A DNA stretch of 64,000 bases from Phialophora verrucosa (Eukaryota; Ascomycota; Eurotiomycetes; Chaetothyriales; Herpotrichiellaceae). Where the stretch lies: the NCBI GenBank assembly GCA_002099365.1, contig MSED01000002.1:992001-1056000 (forward strand), in the 5' to 3' direction. The position numbers were made by a program, and so were the translations under genes. The notes under the pieces were generated by a model. The model was not told where the DNA came from and ran no database searches. It saw only the letters and a program-made list of their open reading frames with translations. Shown in pieces: positions 54,135 to 64,000 of the stretch; the first letter of the stretch is position 1; each line of letters opens with the position of its first letter.

Positions 54135-55788
54135 GAACCCAGAAGGAATCGGTATTGGAAGCTACATACTGGTGATCTGAGGAGCGTGTGACTTTTCCAT
54201 ATCCGTGAGCTTTGGTGTAACGAAGTGATATCGAGGAGTCTCGTTTCACGTCTACTGAAGCAAGTACACCGGGAAACGTGTAGTAGTTTGAGGGCTCCCT
54301 TGCGCCGATAGCTGAAATGAAGCGCCGATTCATGCCTCCCTCTGAACAGTCTCATTTCTATGGATAGGCTGGTAGAGAAGTGGAACAAAAGTAGAAGGAG
54401 GGAGAGAGCAAACAGAGAGTTCAGTCATGGATAGGTCTTGCAAGATTGGAGTGAGTGTAGCTTGCTACGAGACGTTCTGTCAGACATGACTTGGAGCATC
54501 ACCATTGACAACCCTGTCGAGGACCACTAATTTGTGTCTCTATTCGAATATGTTATATCGACCTTTCCCTCGTCCTCATTTCCTGCTCGCTGAGACCGCG
54601 TGGTTGGCCTCATAGAGATCCATCCTAGTTGAACCGCTCGAGGACTGAACCACTCATCCTCGTCGTCCTTCGTGTTCTGTGCCCAAGGCCTGTCCTGACG
54701 CAGTTTGAGCGCCTCTGCCGTCTCAACCGTGTGCTCCCGCAGACTAGTCTGGACGTCGAATGTTCCTCCCAGCCGTTCCCTCGGGACCCATCGCATAATA
54801 TCAACCGAACTGAAGAGAAGACCAGCGGTGTTCGAGCATTCAGTAAGTGGATCTGCGCAGTGCTCTGACCTTGCCTGCCGGACGCGCGGGAGGCGCCATC
54901 CTACCGGGCCGGGGTGTTGATATCGTGGCTCCCGCGCAGACGCAAGCGAGCCCGAGGATGTTGGACGGGATTGGGTTGTCGTGCCGTAGGCGTGCTTGCG
55001 GACGCGTTCATGGTTCTCATATTCTGCCCTTCTTTTGGACCCTTGCCATAGGTACGACTGGCTGGACTGTATGGGATATACATTATTTCCGTACCCGATT
55101 GCAACTTACCTAATAGGTCCTACACAAGCGCTAGAATGACCGTTTGACGCCACGCATGGTAGTTCGTGACGGTGCTGGGCCATGCATGACTGGGAAAGCT
55201 CAAACAACTGCGTGAGATTCAAACGGCCCTTAGGAATGGCTCGGGGCCTCGTCGCCTTGCTTTTCTGGCGCGTGACTTGTGACTTGTCCGCCAGAGTTGC
55301 GACACGGATACGCACCACAACCATCTGGTACGAGTACTTCATTTGTGCCATCGCGAAGAACGGCTCATGCGGCAAATTCACCGACCTACGCATCTCTGGT
55401 CGGTGAGATAATGTGGTCAGCTCAACAGTGACGTTGGTTAGTGCCTCGAGTTTGCCTGAAATCCAAAGAGCCTAAATGCTGGGGGTATCAAGCGGGGGTT
55501 GTATACTTGTGATCGTCATTGCTGCATCTCTTTGCTCAAGCGACCGTGAAGACCAACTGAACAAGGCAGGTCGATCGTTCTATACTGGAGATGCTTTGTC
55601 AACTAAGACCATGGTTGGGATTGAATTCAGCCGAGATAATTTAGGTCGACTGCTCAAGTCTACATAGTTGGATAGATGCGTAGTTATTTCCTCCGCACAC
55701 TTCCCCGGATTTTAGAAAGTCTTGGGTCTCGAGAGTCTTGGAGTGCTAATCAAGCTTCCATCACTACTGCGTGATACGGGGTCGCGAG
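54135..55788. other. Intergenic region, no gene recognised
   Basis: About 1.65 kb between ETF-QO and the CE15 esterase. Open frames up to 95 codons show no motif. Confidence 0.45.
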
Positions 55789-57024
55789 ATGCGACTTCTT
55801 AGACGCTTTGGTTTGGCGTGGGCGGCCACCGTCTACGCTGTATCCGCAGCACCGGCATCGGGATGTCCTTCGTCGTCTGCGAGCCCATCCTTGGCCACCA
55901 AGAATCCGCTTCTGCCCAATCCATTCGAATTCTTGTCCGGAGCACCGGTCTCCAGTAAGGCTGATTGGTCTTGTCGACGGGAGGAAATATCGGCATTGTT
56001 CCAACAGTATGAGCTTGGAATCAAACCTGGCCCACCCGAGAATCTCGAGTCCAGTTTCCAGAGATATGCAGACGGTACGGGTGGCAATCTCACCTTGACA
56101 GTTTCAAACGGCGGCAACTCAATATCCTGGACGGCCACGGTCACGTATCCCAACACGACGACTGGTAGTGGTCCGTACCCAGCACTAATTGCCCTCGATC
56201 TCCTGACAATACCGGCCCCAGATGGTGTCGCCATAATAACGGCATTCGTTTCCGAGTTTGCGCAACAGGACAATAGCACGTCTCGAGGAAAGGGGTTGTT
56301 CTATGAGCTTTATCCAGACACATCGCCTCAGGCTGCTGGCGCGTTGATGGCCTGGTCCTGGGGCGTCTCGCGCATCATGGACGCTCTCACCACTACCAGC
56401 GAGACAGGCATTGATCCGACGCGCGTTGGTGTTGTTGGGTGCTCTCGATGGGGGAAAGGATCACTCGTGGCCGCTGCGTTCGACGAAAGGATTGCCCTTG
56501 GCATTGTCCAGGAGTCAGGCTCCGGTGGCGCCGCATGCTGGAGATTGTCTGATGTCGAGAACGTCAGCGTCAATGGCAGTGACACTGTGCAGACAGCCCA
56601 CGAGATTGTCGGCGAGAACGTCTGGTTCAGCCAGGAATTCGAGGTGTTTGCCAATGAGACCGACGGCACTCAGAGACTTCCATTTGATCATCACATGCTG
56701 GCTGGCCTCGTCGCTCCTCGAGGACTCTTTGTTATCGACAACCTTGGATATGAGTGGTTGTCGCCCTGGAGCAGTTATGGGTGCATGACCGTCGCGCGGG
56801 AGATCTATAGGGCTCTGGGCGCTCAACAAGCCTTCGGCTATAGCGAGGCTGCTAACCATACTCACTGCCAGTTTCCTGTCGCCGACCAAGGAGCAGAGCT
56901 GGCCACGTACGTGGACAAGTACCTACTGCGCCAACAAATTCAGTCGAACGTGTTCAGGACAGAAGGCAATTTCACTTTTGACGAGACGGAATGGATTGAT
57001 TGGAAAACTCCGATCCTCGAGTGA
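55789..57024 (+). CDS. Secreted glucuronoyl esterase (CE15)
   Basis: A single exon of 411 aa from the ATG at 55789; the frame extends 18 bases upstream only to a GTG. It cleaves ester bonds between lignin alcohols and 4-O-methyl-glucuronic acid on xylan, separating lignin from hemicellulose. A signal peptide covers roughly residues 1-20 (AATVYAVSAAPASG). The alpha/beta-hydrolase core contains the CE15 nucleophile motif VGVVGCSRWGKGS (Ser about 219), the acid-bearing QESGSGGAACWR (Glu about 241) and the His segment AANHTHCQFP (about 359). Several N-x-S/T sites are present. There is no cellulose-binding CBM1 module. No other cell-wall-degrading gene is nearby. Confidence 0.94.
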   Translation: MRLLRRFGLAWAATVYAVSAAPASGCPSSSASPSLATKNPLLPNPFEFLSGAPVSSKADWSCRREEISALFQQYELGIKPGPPENLESSFQRYADGTGGNLTLTVSNGGNSISWTATVTYPNTTTGSGPYPALIALDLLTIPAPDGVAIITAFVSEFAQQDNSTSRGKGLFYELYPDTSPQAAGALMAWSWGVSRIMDALTTTSETGIDPTRVGVVGCSRWGKGSLVAAAFDERIALGIVQESGSGGAACWRLSDVENVSVNGSDTVQTAHEIVGENVWFSQEFEVFANETDGTQRLPFDHHMLAGLVAPRGLFVIDNLGYEWLSPWSSYGCMTVAREIYRALGAQQAFGYSEAANHTHCQFPVADQGAELATYVDKYLLRQQIQSNVFRTEGNFTFDETEWIDWKTPILE

Positions 57025-59682
57025 ACGATCAATTGGTGATTCTTCCAAGTTCGGAGGTGAATATGCTCCCGCACGTGCTTTGGAGCGGGTGAAACAGTGA
57101 TATAGGTCGGAAAGCGTCATCCTTGCGATCATTGCTTGAATACACGGCGGATTGTAGTTCTACAATAGGTAGTGGTGTGACTAAAAACATATCGCAAGGA
57201 AAATGATGCACTTATCTGGACCATCGGCGATTTTCACGTCGATGGTGGTCTGATGCGGGTGCGTTCAATAACCAGCCCGAGTACAGAATACTGTGTACCA
57301 AAATTCCACCCGGAGGTCTGTGGTATGACACGACAGGCCCAGGTCAGGCTAGACAGAGCCGCTTCTCTAGATAGCGATTAATAGTCAAGGTCATGTTCCG
57401 CTATCTCTGGTGGAAATCCACAAGTATCTCTCCCACACCCATAACCCACCTTGAGGTTCGACAAAGATAGCAGAACAGGCACAGAAGGGGCCAAAGGTTA
57501 CGAGCAGCTCAGCGTTTGAGTTCACTGTCTGGCGCATTTGTGAGCTAGTTAGTCGCCCTTATCTGCCCAGAGCGTTGCAAGCTTGGGATGACAGCCTGAG
57601 CGGTAAGGCTGCATCGATGAGGAGAACAATCAGGCTGTCGCCCGAAATAGAGGCTTTCGTTAGCCGTCGTACTCCACAGCTCGTACGAGTGAGTACTGGG
57701 TTCATTACTCGTACACAGCTCTGACAGATCGCCGTGTGAATGGTCAGGACAACACCGGTTTGGGACTTTTCGCCCGACCTTCAGGATCAGGACACGGTTT
57801 CCAAACGCAATGATTGGCTGTGCTGATGTCATAATCCCTGCACGGGACAAAAGTGATGGACCAGGATGAGGATTGCCGGCCTGGAGCCAAGCAAGCTTGC
57901 GCGGCAAATGTTTGTGGCGGGCACTGGCATGTGAAAAGTTAGAAGCCGGGATTGCAGGCCAACCCTTGCTTCGGATCGTGTTTGGGGCGCGTCCAAGCGT
58001 GAAATCACAGGAGCCGTGACTCACACCTGCATCAGACCCTCTTCTTGACCCTCCTTTCTTTCCTCGCGTCGTGAGAGAAAAATCTCTGCTCCTTTCCATC
58101 ATCCTCGTATCCCCAACCCATTCGCCTTGAAAGGAACTGCCATCTTGAACATGACCAACAACACCAACCATGTGCAACTAGTCAAAGAAGGTTTGTTCGG
58201 ACGCAGCTGACTGACCTGTTTGCAACCGCTCTGGTATGCAAACAGAAGAAGTGAGTCCGGGCGGCAATTCCGGCTCAGTGCCCAACCAGCGGCTGCCCAC
58301 TTGATCTGCTTTCACCCTTCTCAGAGCAGAGACACAGCCAGGGCAGGTGAGCTCTCCCCACTTGCACTGCAAACCTTACCCATCAACACGGGGTATCCGA
58401 GGAGAAAACTCTGTTTTCAGCTTGTCGCTCGCTCCCGTCAACATGACTACAGGCTTCGGTGAGGGCAGACACACAAGGCAGAATGTCTGCCTTCAAAACA
58501 TTATGTTTGGTGTTTGGGTGCTTGGTGCATCATGCAGACCTTAGTTTAGGGGCAGGGCAGGGCAGGGCGCGTCATGCATAGGAACGGCATTCCTCGCTCC
58601 TGGTGAAGGAAAAGGGGTGCAGCAAGTGGCGAATAGGGCAAGTGGGAAAATGTGGCAAGCGATGCAGATGGGCGCCGCTGTAGGACTAGCGTCCCTTTTG
58701 TGTCACCTTGGTCCCACTTTAGCGTGATTTCCATTCACTGGGTTTGTTGGCTTCTGCATATCACGTGAGTCATTTGGGGATTTGGGCCGTCATTTCAATT
58801 TGTACTTAAGCCGGGCGGCATCCCAGGTTGCGAGCAACCTGCTCCTCCTGACATCTCCGGTATTACTTCGGCTTACCTTCCCCGCCGTATCTCACCTTGG
58901 CCAGGCGTCAAAGCGCAATTCCGTTGCCAGCCTGCGAACCCTCCCATCTCATATATCCTCTCCCCAGGCATCGATTCGGATCCCATCGATCGTGCCGCCA
59001 TAACTTTGGGCGCATCCCGCAAAGAAGATCGCAAGTCACGAGACAAGATCCAAGCTGCGCCGCGCCTGCCACTCTTTCAAGGGCAAAATAAAGGATCGAA
59101 GAAAGAACGAACCGCAAATAGACAGTCTCTTTCCGCGCATTAGTAATTCGCAATCGCACTCTCGCACTCTTGCTTCCTTCTGCTCCTGTTTCCCACCTCG
59201 TCGTCACTCCTCAGGCCAGGCGAAAGCTCAAGTACAAGATCAGATCTGATCTGAGGAACAAGACTCATCGGTCAACTCCATTGGAAGTAGGGCAGTTGTG
59301 TTGTAGGGGAGACATTGAGTTGTTCATCTCCCGCATCTCGGTACGATACCATCGCATCCTTCCACTTCTACCTCGTTCGTCAGATCGGTTCCACGACCTT
59401 CGATCCGTCGTCGTCGAGTTGACGCGAGACCTGCCTACGGCAACAGTGAAGTGTCACTCACTTCCACTGCCGCCTCAAGTCGCGCCGGCCACCGATACGA
59501 CGTTTTCAACCTCACCCTCACCTCCGCCGCCTGCAAAACAAGATTTCCTCGTCCTGACCTGACTTCTTCCTCTCCAGACTGCTTTCATCCCATCCTTCAT
59601 CGATCTCTGTCATCGACCAAGGACGATCTCTTGCGAACCGCTTCACTGCGACCGCATCCAAAACGTCAAAACTCCTGCAATC
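57025..59682. other. Long upstream region of the TATA-binding protein gene
   Basis: About 2.7 kb without a convincing gene. A (GGCAG)n run lies at about 58552-58567. The last ~450 bp are C/T-rich leader. A 210-codon minus-strand frame at 57545-58177 opens only with TTG and has no motif, so it is not called. Confidence 0.45.
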
Positions 59683-60608
59683 ATGGAGTCTCTTACCACT
59701 CATCCCTCGACTGCGCAACAGGCCAAAGCCTTCACCTCTCCCGCGTCACTGTCATTTCCCGGCGGCGCTGGAGATCTGACACCGCCCTCCTCTGAGAAAG
59801 ACGGACAAAACCTCAATGGTGGCTCATACGCAGATGGGAAATTGGGCCAGCCTCAAGGACAAATTGCACCGCAAACCCCTGGTGCAACTCCTGGCGCTGG
59901 AGTGAGTGGTATCGTGCCCACCTTGCAGTGAGTATTGGCCCTTTGTTGTCCTTTTCAAGGTCAGCAGAGGTTAACATTCTCAAAGAAACATCGTCGCCAC
60001 GGTCAACCTTGACTGTCGTCTCGATCTCAAGACTATTGCACTCCATGCCCGCAATGCTGAGTACAATCCCAAAGTAAGTTTCGCCTTGCTGGTGCTTTCT
60101 CTCGAGATCTTTTACTGACTGGCCCAGCGTTTCGCCGCCGTCATCATGCGTATCCGTGATCCCAAAACCACTGCTCTGATCTTCGCATCTGGGAAGATGG
60201 TCGTCACTGGCGCCAAGTCGGAAGATGATTCCAAACTTGCGAGCCGCAAGTATGCTCGTATCATTCAGAAATTGGGCTTCAATGCGAAGTTCACCGACTT
60301 CAAGATTCAGAATATCGTCGGCTCGTGCGACATCAAGTTCCCCATTCGGCTGGAAGGCCTTGCTTCGAGGCATCATCCTTTCAGCTCTTATGAGCCTGAG
60401 CTATTCCCGGGTCTTATCTACCGAATGATCAAGCCCAAGATCGTACTGTTGATCTTCGTGAGCGGAAAGATTGTACTCACTGGAGCCAAGGTCCGTGAGG
60501 AGATCTATCAGGCATTCGAGAACATATACCCTACGCTAACAGGCAAGTCTGCTCAATCACTTATGTGTAGACAAAGACTGACGTGTTTCAGATTTCCGCA
60601 AAGTCTAA
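59683..60608 (+). CDS. tbp: TATA-box-binding protein (TBP/Spt15)
   Basis: Exons 59683-59927, 59986-60073, 60128-60542 and 60592-60608 give 254 aa. TBP binds the TATA box in the nucleus and nucleates RNA polymerase I, II and III initiation complexes. The ~75-residue N-terminus is low complexity (Gln/Gly/Pro/Thr). The saddle consists of two direct repeats: [20 protein letters not shown] through [20 protein letters not shown], and [20 protein letters not shown] through [20 protein letters not shown], ending YPTLTDFRKV. The four DNA-intercalating Phe positions appear kept ([30 protein letters not shown]). The last intron is GC-AG (ACAG|GCAAGT...TTTCAG) and the last coding segment is only 17 nt, five codons plus stop. 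Confidence 0.97.
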
Positions 60609-62906
60609 TTACTTCAGCTGAGTGCGAAGTCTCGCAGCAACTGTATCAACAGCAAAGCAATTCTCCGACACCTTCCACCTCTTCGGAGCATGCCAACCGC
60701 TTGTCTCTGCATCTTGCAGTCCAGGCTCGCTACCATACCACAACATCTTGCTTTTATCACTCGTGTTACGACTATCTACGAGCATTGCATGGCGTTTTGA
60801 GCGATAGTCCTTCATCTTGTTCCCTGGGCCGGGGCACCAAAAAGGCGATGGTGCCTGGGCCTGTTACACCACATTAGACATTGGGTCCTCATCGACAGAG
60901 CGGACATCTCTTCCACTGGCGGTATTCGGCGCTGGTCGATTTCGCATACCGTCTTCCTTTCGGTGGTCTGGCTGTCTAAGCCACACGCCAACCACCAAAC
61001 CTGTTTTCTGGCGAAATGTCCCGGGTATGGACGGGGTTACCTCGAATTCTTGAGCTTGGTTGCTCACCTGAGACCAGTATTTTTTGCGTCGAGGGGGAAC
61101 ATAAGCAGGAACGGATACTCCACATCCTCGTGCTCAGATTGTTTCCCATAGAAAAGCAGCAGCGGATGAAGGGGAGTTGCTGGACGGAGGGTAGGAGAAG
61201 GGTGATAACTCACCTGAGTCGACTAGTCGATGCTGTTGATGTTCGTCCTGGCTTTAAGCTAAATCCGAGCAGCAATTACATGCACTCGACTGCACAATAG
61301 CTCGCAATGAATCGTTCTTACCTCCGACAAATCTCTGTCTTCGTCTTGCCGTGCTTCCACCCGATCTTGTTTCCGCCGTGTTGATTTGAGCAAGGATTTC
61401 TGGCTTGTGCTGCTTTACTCACCGGGCTGGGGTATGAGTGTCCTGCCTGATGAAGACTGCCTGAAGCTGTTGTAACAGGACGTTCAAGTGCAATATTGCT
61501 GCGTATCTCGACTCGGCGCCATGCTGGTCGGGACTTCACCCTCGACTCGTCGGATCAGATTCAAGCAGGAGACTAGAGATCAGAGATCCAAGATCAGATT
61601 TCCGACTTCTGAACCTCTCTGTACGAGTCGAGCAAGCCCTGCAAGGAAGGAGGGAGAAGGGAGAAGGGAGAAGGAGAGAGGAGAGTGGAACAAGGAGAGA
61701 TAAGATGGAGGAATGAGTGTGAAGGACGGCAGGAAGGGTCCGCCTCCATATAAATCGAGGACAACGCATAGTGGGTTGCCATTAATATCTTCTTTGATAT
61801 TGATTGAAAAGAGGGGCAGTGCCGCGGGTTGAGCGCGCCCCAGCGTGCTTAGTGTGCCGGTCGGTCGGTCGGTCAGATCAGCTCTCACTGCCTATCTGTC
61901 TCGGGTCCGTTGTCTCGCACTCGGACTCGGATTCTCGTCGCCAGCCAGCCAGCCAGCCAGCAAAGGGTCTCTAGAGTTGGAGTGGCCGTACTGTGGTATG
62001 TGTGTAGATGGATGAATGGACGGATAGACGAGCTGCTGCGCGTTGGTTACGGGAGAGGGGGGATAGAGGGACGGAGAGAGAGGGAGGGAGAGACCGGGCG
62101 CACGTCAAGACTCTCGGTCATGGCCGCGACATGTCAGAGGAATTTGAAGCTGAAGCGCAGCTGATGCTGAAGCTGGAGAGCGAGTCAGAATGTGCTCTGG
62201 CTGAGACTGGAAAGACAGGAAGGGCAATATCACATACTGTAAGGTAAGCTGCGGTGAGATGGGTACAACCATGCAGTGAGTGGTGAGTGAGATCCGTTGG
62301 TTTCAGTCCGCGCTTGTACGGTCCGAGAAGGAGGAGAAGAAGTAGAAGTAGGAGTAGGAGTAGGAGCGGGAGAGGGAGAGGGAGAGGGAGGTTGAGGCCG
62401 AGACAATCAAGGGATTGATCATGGATCTATCCGTGCATGAAGTACCCGAGTGGGTGCTCCCTGTGTAGACGACTTGTTTTCCGGCTCTGTACTCCGTACT
62501 GCACTGCACGAGTACTCCTAGAGTAACCTGACGTGATTGATTCAGGAGTCAGGAATGAGGAATGTCGCGTTGTGCCTGATGGCTTGTCTGACGTGTGACG
62601 CAAAACTCGTTATTGTGACTTTGACTTGTTTGTGGAACAATGACCTTCGTTCGTACACTCACTCGCATGCACAGGTATGACTTTATTAGACGGGAAAACA
62701 GACAGATGGAATGAATGGAGGTGGCATGTCGGGGCTTGGCTTCACTTCAGTTCACGCGAATGCTGTGTGACGGACAGGTAGGTTTATATACAAGGTACGT
62801 CCACCTCCAGCGACTGCAGTCATTCTCAATCATTGGTCTATTGATGCACATGGAGTGAATCTCTACTGACCAATTCGGCTTCCTGCTTCTTTCCTACCAC
62901 TGACAT
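60609..62906. other. Long intergenic region rich in simple repeats
   Basis: Non-coding as far as I can see. It holds a (GGTC)n run at about 61857-61874, a (CCAG)n run at about 61940-61960, a GGGAGAA-type purine run at about 61655-61690 and a long GA/GTAG purine run at about 62327-62392. Part will be TBP 3' UTR and part the 3' flank of the amine oxidase gene. Confidence 0.5.
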
Positions 62907-64000
62907 TCACAGCTTTGCTACCACCGGCTTGCTCTGAGTAGAACTTCCCTTTCTCTTCATCTCCTCGCTTAGCAGCATTCCCTTTGGTCCGCCTCGACTC
63001 CCATCTGCGCAGGTGATAAACTCTTCTCCTCCATCCCCATCCCTTCTGATCACTTCCCTCAACTCTTCCTCACTCCTCCACCGCCATATCTCTGCCAACT
63101 CGGGCTCGACTTTCCCTTCGATGGCCGCTACGATCTTCTCGCCGATGACGGGGAAGAACTTGAAGCCGTGACCGCTGCCGCCGGTCGCAACGAAAAGCTG
63201 CTTGTACACTGGATGATATGTTATGAGGAAATCGCCCGTTGGGCTGTGTGGGAATATGTCAGCCCCGAGATCAAACCGTACAGGCAAAAGGTAATGAGTG
63301 GACGGAGAAACTTACGTGTCACAGTACCAGCATATTCTTGTACGCACGAACGGTCGTTCCGCCATGTGAGGTACAAGTTCGCGGAGTGCCCCTCGCAGGG
63401 CTTCCTCAGCCTCGAGGGGAATAGGGACGCCAACGTCCGGAACGCTGACTTCGATGTCCCCGGAAGTGGCATCTCCATCCACGATGCCGGGCCGAAGCGT
63501 CTGCTTCGGGATCTTCATTGGGTTGCGATATCCGTATCCGTGCCTTGCGACCTTCAAAAGCTTGTTCCTCGGTGGAATGATGAACATTCCGCTGCTCTGG
63601 TTGATGATGGTCGGTCTAGCCGCCATTGCGTCTTGCTCTTCTTGGGTGATGTCGAGGAAAGCCATGGTTTGGCCGGTGGCGAGACATCGACCCTGAAGAT
63701 CAATGAGCGTGGGAGTCCACGCCCCGGCCGCCAGAACCGTCAGATCGGCCTCGATTTGTTCCCCTCCGACCAAGTTCACGCCCTTGCACTCCGTCCCCGA
63801 TACGAGTAGATTTTGAACCCGGGTGTTAGGACGGATGTGCACACGATCCCCACCCTCGGCTGTGATCCTCCGCAAAGCATACGCGACACAGGCTTCAGCA
63901 TCAGCCCAGCCGGAGTTGAAGTTTGCGTAGCCGTGGTCGCCGCTCACGCCCTCATATCCCGTGGCTCTGCGGATCTCGTCCCGTCCATGTAATTCCTGGA
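62907..64000 (-). CDS. FAD-dependent amine/fructosyl-amino-acid oxidase, 5' part outside window
   Basis: Two exons are visible, 64000-63316 (open to the edge) and 63243-62907, separated by a 72-bp intron (GTAAGT...CACAG); the N-terminus with the Rossmann loop lies beyond the window. The visible ~340 residues match the MSOX/fructosyl amine oxidase family (DAO fold): NSGWADAEACVAYALRRI, ADLTVLAAGAWTPTLIDL, then RTRICWYCDTPTGDFLI, whose Cys aligns with the Cys that binds FAD covalently in sarcosine oxidase, and LFVATGGSGHGFKFFPVIGE. These enzymes oxidise glycated or N-methyl amino acids and make H2O2. The protein ends in AKL, a peroxisomal PTS1-type tripeptide, as expected for the family. The Cys assignment is by analogy. 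Confidence 0.88.

Noticed and set aside
57545..58177. A 210-codon minus-strand open frame upstream of TBP
   Set aside because: It opens only with TTG, has no recognisable motif and reads as low-information sequence across promoter DNA.
58800..58830. TACTTAAGCC, similar to an internal part of fungal 5S rRNA
   Set aside because: The flanking bases do not match 5S rRNA and do not fold accordingly.

Overview
This is a window of filamentous ascomycete nuclear DNA. Genes lie on both strands and are separated by long non-coding stretches. Introns are mostly 45-100 bp with GTRNGT donors and CTNAC-type branch sites, and the fungal families present are typical of the group (GPI-anchored GH72, Zn2Cys6 regulator, PDR transporter, glucuronoyl esterase). 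Overall gene style suggests Pezizomycotina, perhaps Eurotiomycetes/Chaetothyriales; that placement is inference only. I see no rRNA, tRNA, CRISPR array or prokaryotic feature.

Layout. 1-31 kb is mostly housekeeping and regulatory: a Pho80/Pcl-type cyclin, the proteasome ATPase Rpt5, an F-box-like protein, a divergent short-chain dehydrogenase (SDR) followed by a 22-bp minisatellite of 11 copies, a kinase-like protein with degenerate catalytic motifs, an unrecognised conserved-looking protein, a GH72 glucanosyltransferase and a full-length PDR-type ABC transporter followed by a 17-bp tandem repeat.

31.4-47.8 kb is the most interesting part, an apparent aromatic-acid catabolic cluster. It holds a Zn2Cys6 regulator, a CYP504-like P450, a divergently transcribed flavin-reductase-like protein, a 13-exon acetoacetyl-CoA synthetase, fumarylacetoacetase (FahA), homogentisate 1,2-dioxygenase (HmgA) and an MFS transporter of the anion:cation symporter type. 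Together these would import an aromatic acid such as phenylacetate, hydroxylate it toward homogentisate, open the ring, cleave to fumarate plus acetoacetate, and activate the acetoacetate to acetoacetyl-CoA. Maleylacetoacetate isomerase is not present in the window. The 8-mer CTCGGAGG (either strand) recurs in the intergenic regions of this cluster, and upstream of hmgA it lies next to a perfect CGG-N6-CCG inverted repeat, a plausible site for the cluster's own Zn2Cys6 regulator. A 567-bp segment bounded by 15-bp inverted repeats sits between the acetoacetyl-CoA synthetase and fahA genes.

48.7-64 kb contains two SDR oxidoreductases, mitochondrial ETF-ubiquinone oxidoreductase, a secreted CE15 glucuronoyl esterase, the TATA-binding protein (last coding exon 17 nt, reached through a GC-AG intron) and, running off the right edge, an FAD-dependent amine oxidase with a peroxisomal-type C-terminus.

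Gene models were assembled by hand from reading frames, splice consensus and codon phase. Joins marked uncertain could shift by a few codons.
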